Positions 41,874 through 48,698 of a DNA stretch of 48,698 nucleotides are shown here, piece after piece. This DNA is from Syntrophorhabdaceae bacterium. GTDB taxonomy: Bacteria > Desulfobacterota > Syntrophorhabdia > Syntrophorhabdales > Syntrophorhabdaceae. The position numbers were made by a program, and so were the translations under genes. The notes under the pieces were generated by a model. That model was not told the origin of the DNA. It saw nothing but the letters and a program-made list of their open reading frames with translations, and ran no database searches. How positions within the stretch are numbered: position 1 is the stretch's first letter; the number at the start of each line of letters is the position of its first letter. The DNA lies in NCBI GenBank assembly GCA_028698615.1, contig JAQVWF010000018.1, positions 1 to 48,698 of the forward strand. The letters run 5' to 3'.

Positions 41874-44172
41874 GGTTCTCAAGAACGAAGATACGCCCCG
41901 CACCCCCATAGCCGCGGAACTTCTTGGCGAAACAGCACGTGTGCTTATAAATGCAACCGACGAGCTGGTGGTCCTTACAGGCGAGGCCGGCAATATCATC
42001 GCTCTCAACAACAAATTTGCCCGGAGGTATGAATCTGACAGGGATACCCTGATCGGTACAAGCGTTTATGACATCATGTCCTCAGACTTTGCTGAAAAGA
42101 CACGGGAGACGGTTCGCCGGGTAATCGCGGAAGGAAAGGCCGCGCGATTCGAGGGAAAGACCGATGCCTTTCTGGTTGAGGTAGATATGTACCCTATCCC
42201 CGACAATCAGGACAAGACCCCCAGAGTGGCCATCTTCATGAAGGACATTACCGATGAACGCCGATATGAAGAAGCCCTTATCGAAAGCGAAAAGAAGTAC
42301 AGGCAGATAGTCGACACGGCAAACGAGGGTATATGCGTCGCCGACGAGGACTTCAGGATCACTCTCATCAACAGGCAGGCACAGATAATGTTCGGCTACT
42401 CCGAGGAAGAGATGATCGGCAGGTCCCTTGATGAATTCATATTCAAAGAGGATCTGGAGGACCACCTTCACAAGAGACATCGCAGGCAGAGAGGGATTTC
42501 GGACCAGTACGAACGGCGCTTCAGGAGGAAAAACGGTCGGACCCTATGGGCCATCGTCTCCGCAAGCCCCATTCTCGACAGTAAGAACCGTTTCGCCGGT
42601 TCCATATCCCTCTTTACGGACATCACCCATCGCAAGAACGTGGAGAAGGCCGTACGGGAGTCGGAGGAAAGATACAGGACGGCCATCGAGCATTCAAACG
42701 ACGGTGTCGCCATGCTCCACGGCGATGTCTTCATCTATGTCAACCAGAGATTCGTTGACATGTTCGGTTATGGCTCTCCCGATGAGATCATAGGGCACAG
42801 CCAGGCAGCGACCGTTCACCCTGACGAGATTGAACTCGTCACGGCGATGAACGCAAAGAGACAGGCCGGCGAGGATGTGCCCGAGCGTTACGAGTTCAAG
42901 GGCATACGAAAGGATGGCGTTCTCCTCCACATCGAGGTTTCTGCCACAAAAACCCGGTATAACGGCGAGACGGTCACCCTCGCATATCTCAGGGACATAA
43001 CGACGCGCAAACAGATGGAGGATGAACTCCTTAATTTTAGAAAGCTTGAGTCGATCGGCATCCTTGCCGGAGGCATCGCGCATGATTTCAATAATCTCCT
43101 CATGTCCATACTGGGATATATCTCGCTTGCAAAGCTATACCTGCAGCCAACTGAATGGAAGGCCAGGGACAAGCTCACGGAGGCGGAAAAAACCGTCGAC
43201 AGGGCAAAGGAGTTGACCGCTCAGCTTCTTACATTCTCGAAAGGGGGAAGCCCGCTCAAAAAAACCCTCCATCTCCCGCCGATCATCCGGGAAGTCTCCA
43301 GGATATCTCTTTCACGGTCGCGGATCAAGTGCAAGTATGTGTTCCAGGAAGACGTCTGGCCCGTAAAGGCGGACGAGACACAGATCCGGCAGGTTATCCA
43401 TCAGCTCGTCCGTAATGCGCGGTCAGCCATGCCCGAACACGGTTCGATCTCGATATCTGTCCGGAACAGGTCCCGTCAGTCCGAGCAGGGAGCGTTCCTG
43501 CCCGCAGGCGATTATGTTGAGGTCTGCATCTCCGACACAGGGAAAGGAATATCGAAGGAACATCTTTCGCAGGTCTTCGATCCCTATTTCACCACGAAGG
43601 ACTTTAGTGCCCAGAAGGGCATGGGGCTCGGTCTTGCGGTGTGTTACTCCATCATCAAGAAACATGGCGGCCAGATCGAGGTGGAATCGGTCATCGACGA
43701 AGGAACGACTTTCAGGATATATCTTCCGGCCCACACAGCGGAATCATTGAAGGAGCCCGCGCCCGTCGAAACCGGATCTGAGAAGAAAGACCGTTTTAAG
43801 ATACTCATCGCAGACGATGAGGAGTCCATACTGCAAACGACTTCGATGCTGCTGACCCACCTCGGCCATGATGTCACCGGCGTGGCTGATGGCACGAGAG
43901 CCATCGACCTTTATCGCAGGTCGATGGAATCTGGTTCTCCTTTCGATATCGTCATACTCGACCTTATCTCTCCCATCGGGCCCAACGGCGTGCAGATACT
44001 CCAGGAGCTCCGGCACATCAACCCCGCCGTCTGTGCCATCCTCTCGAGCGGCTACCCCAACGATCCCCAGATAATCAACCACAAGGACCACGGCTTCAAG
44101 GGTGTTCTCGTAAAACCATACAGGATAGAAGACCTCAGTGAAGTGTTGAAAAAGGTGATGGGTAACAGGTAA
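41860..44172 (+). CDS. PAS-PAS-PAS hybrid histidine kinase with C-terminal receiver
   Basis: The 770-residue protein has three PAS-type sensor segments (about 28-135, 145-265, 270-390), a dimerisation helix with H408 in GGIAHDFNNLL, and an ATPase domain. The ATPase boxes are N (HQLVRNARSAM), G1 (ISDTGKGI), F (FDPYFTTK) and G2 (GMGLGLAV). A receiver at the end has the acidic pair IADDEE, acceptor D701 in ILDLISPIG and Lys in LVKPY. No transmembrane helix is seen, so it is a soluble sensor. Start 41860 overlaps the receiver gene by 14 nt; an internal relay from H408 to D701 is the expected route. Confidence 0.95.
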   Translation: MSVSKVLKNEDTPRTPIAAELLGETARVLINATDELVVLTGEAGNIIALNNKFARRYESDRDTLIGTSVYDIMSSDFAEKTRETVRRVIAEGKAARFEGKTDAFLVEVDMYPIPDNQDKTPRVAIFMKDITDERRYEEALIESEKKYRQIVDTANEGICVADEDFRITLINRQAQIMFGYSEEEMIGRSLDEFIFKEDLEDHLHKRHRRQRGISDQYERRFRRKNGRTLWAIVSASPILDSKNRFAGSISLFTDITHRKNVEKAVRESEERYRTAIEHSNDGVAMLHGDVFIYVNQRFVDMFGYGSPDEIIGHSQAATVHPDEIELVTAMNAKRQAGEDVPERYEFKGIRKDGVLLHIEVSATKTRYNGETVTLAYLRDITTRKQMEDELLNFRKLESIGILAGGIAHDFNNLLMSILGYISLAKLYLQPTEWKARDKLTEAEKTVDRAKELTAQLLTFSKGGSPLKKTLHLPPIIREVSRISLSRSRIKCKYVFQEDVWPVKADETQIRQVIHQLVRNARSAMPEHGSISISVRNRSRQSEQGAFLPAGDYVEVCISDTGKGISKEHLSQVFDPYFTTKDFSAQKGMGLGLAVCYSIIKKHGGQIEVESVIDEGTTFRIYLPAHTAESLKEPAPVETGSEKKDRFKILIADDEESILQTTSMLLTHLGHDVTGVADGTRAIDLYRRSMESGSPFDIVILDLISPIGPNGVQILQELRHINPAVCAILSSGYPNDPQIINHKDHGFKGVLVKPYRIEDLSEVLKKVMGNR

Positions 44173-44214
44173 CGGTTTATGGGCGCTGCTGTCCGGCATT
44201 CAGGAAGCAAGGAG

Positions 44215-44282
44215 AATAACCAATAACCAAAAAAATAATGATACCGGTGCCGGTTCTCCTTTGGTCATTGGTTATTATTTTT
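44215..44282 (+). terminator. inverted repeat, likely terminator after the hybrid kinase
   Basis: Arms 44215-44231 and 44260-44276 are 17-bp with one mismatch, loop 28 nt, and are followed by ATTTTT on the plus strand. The cheB stop begins at 44283 on the other strand. The arms are made of CCAATAACCA-type repeat. Confidence 0.6.
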
Positions 44283-45351
44283 AGGTTATACTCTCTCTCA
44301 TCACGACACCGGCTATATGTTCGAGGGGCGAGACGGTCTTTACGGCACCAAGTTTGATGGCCTCCTTCGGCATGCCGAAGACGACGCATGTTGCTTCGTC
44401 CTGCGCTATAGTGTACGCACCCGCTTCTTTCATCTCCAGCATCCCTTTCGCCCCATCGTCGCCCATTCCTGTCATGATGACGGCAACGGCATTCTTTCCC
44501 GCATACCGCGCGGCGGACCGGAAGAGGACATCAACGGAAGGCCTGTGGCGGGACACGAGCGGCCCCTCCTTTACCTCAACGTAGTACCGCGCGCCGCTTC
44601 TTTTGAGAAGGGTGTGCTTGTTTCCCGGTGCAATGAGGACACGTCCCCGGACCACGGTATCGTCGTTCTGTGCCTCTTTCACCGAAACGCGGCAGATCCC
44701 GTCAAGCCTCTTTGAGAAAGCCGCGGTGAAATGCTCAGGCATGTGCTGAACGATGACCATGCCAGGAGCGTCAAGCGGCAGGGCCTGAAGGAAGGACTTG
44801 AGGGCCTCCGTTCCACCTGTCGATGCGCCAACGACCACAACGCGCTCCGTGGTCTGGATCATGGCGCGCGTGGGTGCTTTCTCGATGACGGCGTCGGCCG
44901 TCAGCTTCGGTTCCACCTTTATAAGGCTCTTCTTCGCGCGCCCCAGCCGGGCCTCTGCCGCCGCCTTCACTGTATCACAGATGATGACTCTCGATTCCTC
45001 AAGGTACTGTTTTACGCCCATGCGCGGTTTCTCAATGATGTCCACCGCCCCGTACTCGAGGGCCTTCATCGCCGTCTCGGAATTCTTTTCTGTAAGGCTC
45101 GAGCACATGACGACGGGGATCGGCCTCTGTGTCATAACCTTATGAAGGAAGGTAATGCCATCCATCCGGGGCATTTCCACGTCGAGGGTTATGACGTCAG
45201 GAACGACGCGCCTCATGATGTCCGCGGCGACAAAGGGGTCTCTGGCTGAGCCGACCACTTCCAGCGTCTGGTCGGTTGCAAATATCTCTTCCAGAACCTG
45301 CCGCACCACTGCTGAATCATCAACGATCAAAACCTTGATCTTACCTGCCAT
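44281..45351 (-). CDS. cheB: protein-glutamate methylesterase/deamidase CheB
   Basis: CheB removes methyl groups from chemoreceptors. The 356-residue protein has a receiver (DD at 11-12, acceptor D57, Lys in EKPR) and a methylesterase domain with the triad S177 (VGASTGG), H203 (VQHMPEHF) and D299 (GMGDDG). Spacing between the three equals that of E. coli CheB. GGAGGTTCC lies before the ATG at 45351; the frame extends nine codons upstream. Preceded by cheR with a 23-nt gap. Phosphorylation by a CheA outside the window should raise its activity. Confidence 0.96.
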   Translation of the reverse strand: MAGKIKVLIVDDSAVVRQVLEEIFATDQTLEVVGSARDPFVAADIMRRVVPDVITLDVEMPRMDGITFLHKVMTQRPIPVVMCSSLTEKNSETAMKALEYGAVDIIEKPRMGVKQYLEESRVIICDTVKAAAEARLGRAKKSLIKVEPKLTADAVIEKAPTRAMIQTTERVVVVGASTGGTEALKSFLQALPLDAPGMVIVQHMPEHFTAAFSKRLDGICRVSVKEAQNDDTVVRGRVLIAPGNKHTLLKRSGARYYVEVKEGPLVSRHRPSVDVLFRSAARYAGKNAVAVIMTGMGDDGAKGMLEMKEAGAYTIAQDEATCVVFGMPKEAIKLGAVKTVSPLEHIAGVVMRESIT

Positions 45352-45374
45352 GGAACCTCCACCGCCGCCCTCCC

Positions 45375-46289
45375 TCATCGGGGCTTTCTGAGGGTGCTGG
45401 TCATCGTTGTTTTCCTGTATACTGTCGGTGCAACCTGTTCGAGGGGAAGGTCCATGCCGAAGAGCGTCTCCGAATGACCCATAAAGATATATCCGCCCGG
45501 TTTCATGGACCGGCAGAACTTATTCAGAAGCTTTTCCTGAATGATCTTGTCAAAGTAGATGATCACGTTCCTGCAAAAGATCACGTCTATCATTTCCCGG
45601 AAGCCGAAGTCACCGTCCATGAAATTGAGTCTCCGGAAAGAGACGCAGGACCTTACTTCGGGGGCGAGCCTGACAAGGCCCGTTCCCGGGTTCTTGCTTC
45701 TCAACAGGAACTTCTTTTTAATTTCGAGAGGTACCGGGGCAACCCTCTCTTCTTCATATATCGCCCGCTGACCCTTTTCCAGAACGCGCTGGGAGATATC
45801 CGTCGCTATGATCTGAAAGGGAATCGCCCGCCCACCTGCGGCGTCCGTGAAGTTCTTGAGGACCATGGCGATGGTGTAGGGTTCTTCACCGCTCGAACAA
45901 CCGGCGCTCCATATGGTGAGCTTATTTGCATGGGAGAACGTGCCCGTCCTCATAAGAGCGGGCAGCACCCGGGAGATGAGGAAATTGAAATGGGCCGGTT
46001 CACGAAAGAAATCCGTCTTGTTCGTTGTCACCTCGTCGATCATGTTCACCAGCTCGCCGCTGCGTCCCTCGTCGCTGAACAGATACGCACAGTATTCCTC
46101 GAAGGACGTCATGCCCAGCCTGCGCAATCTTTTCTGGAGTCTTCCTTCGAGCATGACCTTCTTGACGGGAGTGATCTTGATCCCCACCTCCCTGTGAATG
46201 AAAACGCTCAGTTCATCAAAAAGCTTGTTCGACAGTCTGACGGAGCCAGGATCGGCGGTACGGCCTGTTGAGTTACCGGGGCGGGCCAT
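45375..46289 (-). CDS. cheR: chemotaxis methyltransferase CheR
   Basis: CheR adds methyl groups to receptor Glu residues using S-adenosylmethionine. The 304-residue protein has an N-terminal helical domain and a C-terminal SAM-binding Rossmann domain with [31 protein letters not shown] and [10 protein letters not shown]. The start at 46289 (MARPGNSTG) has AGGA upstream; the frame is open for 24 codons more, inside cheY. It lies 8 nt after the cheY stop. The partner CheB follows. Confidence 0.95.
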   Translation of the reverse strand: MARPGNSTGRTADPGSVRLSNKLFDELSVFIHREVGIKITPVKKVMLEGRLQKRLRRLGMTSFEEYCAYLFSDEGRSGELVNMIDEVTTNKTDFFREPAHFNFLISRVLPALMRTGTFSHANKLTIWSAGCSSGEEPYTIAMVLKNFTDAAGGRAIPFQIIATDISQRVLEKGQRAIYEEERVAPVPLEIKKKFLLRSKNPGTGLVRLAPEVRSCVSFRRLNFMDGDFGFREMIDVIFCRNVIIYFDKIIQEKLLNKFCRSMKPGGYIFMGHSETLFGMDLPLEQVAPTVYRKTTMTSTLRKPR

Positions 46290-46297
46290 CACGGGTC

Positions 46298-46663
46298 CTA
46301 TCCCAGGACCTTTTTCACTACCGCCAGGAGCTGCTCCGGCTTGAAGGGCTTGACTATCCAACCCGTGGCCCCGGCGCTCTTCCCCTCCTGTTTTCTGGTG
46401 TCCTGGGACTCCGTCGTGAGCATGATGATGGGTATGAATTTGTATGCGGCCTTGCCTCGGACCTCCTTTATCAAGCCGATCCCATCGAGGTTGGGCATAT
46501 TGAGATCGGTGACGATCATATGGATCGCCGAACCGTTGAGCTTGGACAACGCGTCCTGTCCATCGCTAGCCTCGACCGTCTCATACCCCGCATTCTTGAG
46601 GGTGAAACTCACCATCTGGCGGACACTTACAGAATCATCGACAGTCATGATACATTTCGTCAC
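46298..46663 (-). CDS. cheY: CheY-like response regulator
   Basis: The 121-residue single-domain receiver has DD at 9-10, acceptor D53 in VTDLNMPNLDG, Thr in MLTTES and Lys in VKPF, with no output domain. It shows the CheY-type alpha4-beta5 surface (KSAGATGWIVKPF). It is first in the cheY-cheR-cheB block, 57 nt after the MCP-like gene. It would carry the signal from a kinase to a motor or other target. Confidence 0.94.
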   Translation of the reverse strand: MTKCIMTVDDSVSVRQMVSFTLKNAGYETVEASDGQDALSKLNGSAIHMIVTDLNMPNLDGIGLIKEVRGKAAYKFIPIIMLTTESQDTRKQEGKSAGATGWIVKPFKPEQLLAVVKKVLG

Positions 46664-46720
46664 CGTATTCTCCTCCTTGCGTCAAAAGATGCGGTTTCTT
46701 CACACTCACGGTGTTAATCA

Positions 46721-48532
46721 TTAAAAGAGCTCCACGTTGTCGCCAAGATCATCACCGCAGGCAACATCATCGTTGTCTACGGTGGGCACGGCCGCACATT
46801 CCCTGTCCTTGCCGGCAAAAGGAATGACATTTGACGCCACGCTCTGATGGATGATCCTTTCTCTCTGCATCGTGTAATTGCTTTCGATATACTCCAGGGA
46901 CCGGCCTCGCGCCCTCTCGAGCTCTTCCCGGGAAACGTTCCCTTTTGCCATATCAATGACCTCATCGAAGCGAATGGCAAGACCGGCGACTTCGCGGCCA
47001 AGGTTCTCGTGGACCGTTATCCTGTCAATGGTCTCTTCGATGAGGTCCGAAAGGCCGCGGCTGCCCCCTTCGATCTCCTTCACGAGAGCCACGACCCCGT
47101 CGTTCATGCCCTTGAGCTCACCGAGAAGATCCGAGAGCTCGCCGATGATACTGCGGCTGTCGGAGTCCTCTTCGGTCGTTTCCTTCTTCGCCACCATCTG
47201 CAGACCCTCCGTGGCGACAACAACTTTTTTCAGAAGGTCGGAGATGGTGGTCTTTTGTGAGGTCGCATCCATGGAAAGGTGCCATATGGCCTCTGCTATC
47301 ACCCCCAGCGGCGCGCCTTCGGTGCCGGTATGGGCGGATTTGACGCGGGCATTGACCGCGATGAGCTCGATCTCCTCACCGATCTCCTCGATGTCGTCCA
47401 CAAGGCCCGATATGGTCGATACGGCGGAAGAAAGCTCTCCCATGGCGTCCAGGAATTCTCCTTCCGCGCGGTTTGTGTCTTCCAGCCTGCCGATGACGGC
47501 GGTCGTTCCCGAATCTATATCAGAGAGAAAAGAGCTCGCTATAAGGTCCGTCCCTCCGGTGATCTTCTGGATATCATCGATTATTCTGAAAACATTTCGC
47601 ACAACGCCCCGGAGGTTTTCGATAATGGTGTTCACTGCATGGACGAACTTGTTCTGGGCGTCGTTAAGCTGGGCCTTCTGCAGTTCGCAGGCAATGGCGG
47701 CTTCGGCCAGTACCCCCGGCGAAGGCCAGCGGGTATCGCCCTCGACCTCACGCCCCGTGCTCTCCAGCTTTTTCTCCATCGCTCCAAGAACATCTCTGAT
47801 ATGCTCCACCTGCTGACGGGTTATGTCATGGAATTGCATAGACATGACAACTTCGCCAACCTGTTTCGAGGCTGCATTGAAGCGGTTCAACATGGAATCC
47901 GCGGCGCTGAAGGAAAGGTCGTGCTTGTCCTCGAGAAGGGCAATGTTCGACCTTATATTCCCCAGGACTTCACTGACATAACCCCTGCTCTTTTCGTTTA
48001 TGCTGACGATCTCGGACAGAGTGGCCCCTGTGAGAGACATGAGGGAGACCCGATTTCTTTCGATGCCGGCGGATTTATCGTGGATGAGCGCGGAGAGTTC
48101 CTCCACATCGGCCGCCAGGTTGATGAAATCACTTTCCATCCTCTTCAGCTGGGCACTCTCTATCTTTGTCGATATGGCGAGTATCTTCAAGGTCTTTACG
48201 ATCTTCCGGAAATTGGCCAGGGGATCTCCAACGTGGGAGACGGCATTGAGGACATCCCTGAGGGCAACCATCCCCGATCCGAACCTGGTGTCGGACCTGC
48301 CGATGTGTCTGTCCATCTTCTCGAGGATGTCTCGAAAGCGGTTTATGGTTCCCTTCATGACGGAACTGTCGAGCATACCTACCAGGGACGACGCCTGCTG
48401 TGATATCTTTTCGACCTCGATGTGCACTTCGTTGAGACGAGAACCGATGAAGAGGAATTCCTCCTCCGTCCCGGGGATCAGTCCATCGACCAGAGTCGCC
48501 AGAGTCGCCATCTCCCTTCTGATGTCATCCAT
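46721..48532 (-). CDS. soluble MCP-like chemotaxis protein
   Basis: The 603-residue protein has no transmembrane helix or periplasmic domain. Long helices dominate. A segment at about 112-155 (LKILAISTKIESAQL, then LAADVEELSALIHDKS) and another at about 383-425 (LIAVNARVKSAH, then GVIAEAIWHLSMDATSQ) both resemble the tip hairpin of chemoreceptors. Between them, FHDITRQ has D236 and Q240 in the DxxxQ spacing of CheZ. The C-terminus is NVELF, near the NWETF tether for CheR/CheB. It may be a cytosolic receptor or a CheY phosphatase. GGAAGG lies 9 nt before the ATG. A neighbour of cheY, cheR and cheB. Confidence 0.8.
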   Translation of the reverse strand: MDDIRREMATLATLVDGLIPGTEEEFLFIGSRLNEVHIEVEKISQQASSLVGMLDSSVMKGTINRFRDILEKMDRHIGRSDTRFGSGMVALRDVLNAVSHVGDPLANFRKIVKTLKILAISTKIESAQLKRMESDFINLAADVEELSALIHDKSAGIERNRVSLMSLTGATLSEIVSINEKSRGYVSEVLGNIRSNIALLEDKHDLSFSAADSMLNRFNAASKQVGEVVMSMQFHDITRQQVEHIRDVLGAMEKKLESTGREVEGDTRWPSPGVLAEAAIACELQKAQLNDAQNKFVHAVNTIIENLRGVVRNVFRIIDDIQKITGGTDLIASSFLSDIDSGTTAVIGRLEDTNRAEGEFLDAMGELSSAVSTISGLVDDIEEIGEEIELIAVNARVKSAHTGTEGAPLGVIAEAIWHLSMDATSQKTTISDLLKKVVVATEGLQMVAKKETTEEDSDSRSIIGELSDLLGELKGMNDGVVALVKEIEGGSRGLSDLIEETIDRITVHENLGREVAGLAIRFDEVIDMAKGNVSREELERARGRSLEYIESNYTMQRERIIHQSVASNVIPFAGKDRECAAVPTVDNDDVACGDDLGDNVELF

Positions 48533-48698
48533 TTATCCAGACCTTCCTCTGCTTCACAGGTATTTGTTCCTTCGCGGAGGTAAATCTCTACCGCTCTTAT
48601 ACTGTTAATTGTCGCTATTTTGGGGGATAACTTAAGGAATAAAGGACGGTTTCACGTTTCAAGTATAAAGGACGAAGAACGGATGCCTGCCGGAGCTT

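Noticed and set aside
47279-48403. 374-codon open frame on the plus strand opposite the MCP-like gene
   Set aside because: No ribosome site, no known fold, and it lies wholly within the MCP-like gene.
1-48698. tRNA, rRNA, CRISPR array, insertion sequence or prophage
   Set aside because: No cloverleaf-like pattern, regular repeat-spacer array, transposase or phage protein motifs were recognised on either strand.
48533-48698. Right end of the window before the MCP-like gene
   Set aside because: No promoter with both hexamers at proper spacing and no gene start could be supported in these 166 nt.

Overview
The window looks like a chromosomal stretch from an anaerobic deltaproteobacterium-like organism (Desulfobacterota). 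A Syntrophorhabdus-type lineage is my inference. The pointers are: a two-[4Fe-4S] indolepyruvate:ferredoxin oxidoreductase; a thiolase, crotonase and EtfBA operon; superoxide reductase paired with rubrerythrin; several Fe-S proteins; a probable selenium/sulfur carrier cluster; and a dense set of two-component, sigma-54 and chemotaxis genes. I see no rRNA, tRNA, CRISPR array, insertion sequence or prophage. About 45 protein genes fill nearly all of the sequence.

Layout. 1-4.2 kb (+): the 3' part of an alpha/beta-hydrolase-like gene, then a beta-phosphoglucomutase/GH65 disaccharide phosphorylase fusion. 4.2-8.3 kb (-): a tight tatA/B-tatC-glmU-glmS operon in which GlmU is about 110 residues short and lacks the acetyltransferase end. 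8.5-9.5 kb (+): desulfoferrodoxin and rubrerythrin, closed by a strong terminator. 9.7-16.3 kb (+): a nitrilase-fold protein with Ser in place of the catalytic Cys, a four-Cys miniprotein, argS, lepB, a TPR protein, a lipoprotein and a DUF362/ferredoxin protein. 16.3-17.2 kb (-): two Hsp20 genes. 17.4-19.4 kb (-): yedF, cysteine desulfurase and a DUF3343 gene. 19.5-23.5 kb (-): thiolase, crotonase, etfB and etfA, with a recognisable promoter and terminator. 23.7-24.8 kb (+): a DegT-type aminotransferase. 24.9-29.9 kb (-): iorA, iorB and an M16 peptidase, with an attenuator-like set of repeats at the iorB/M16 junction. 30.0-33.8 kb (-): a compact five-gene run (DUF4177-like, Hsp20, NifU-like, receiver-GGDEF, M20 peptidase). 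33.8-35.6 kb: a PflX-like radical SAM protein (+), a convergent small lipoprotein (-) and a GGQ release-factor-like rescue protein (+).

35.7-44.2 kb (+) is the most unusual part, a signalling neighbourhood. It holds an adenylate-cyclase-type protein carrying a CCHC zinc-knuckle motif, a TPR-like region and two C-terminal membrane helices; an unknown protein; an NtrC-family activator with an almost leaderless promoter; a 550-nt gene-free stretch with an excellent sigma-54 (-24/-12) promoter; a degenerate receiver with a CxxC...CxxC tail; and a triple-PAS hybrid histidine kinase. 44.3-48.5 kb (-) is a chemotaxis cluster: cheB, cheR, cheY and a soluble MCP-like protein with two receptor-hairpin-like segments and a CheZ-like DxxxQ motif.

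How the genes fit together (inference). The metabolism genes suit amino-acid and acyl-CoA oxidation with electrons passed to Etf and ferredoxin. Oxygen-damage defence (SOR/Rbr), Se/S delivery and protein-quality genes (three Hsp20s, a NifU-like protein, a release-factor-like protein) support an oxygen-sensitive, metal-rich proteome. Assignments rest on motifs read by eye. No database search or coordinate-exact promoter mapping was possible.
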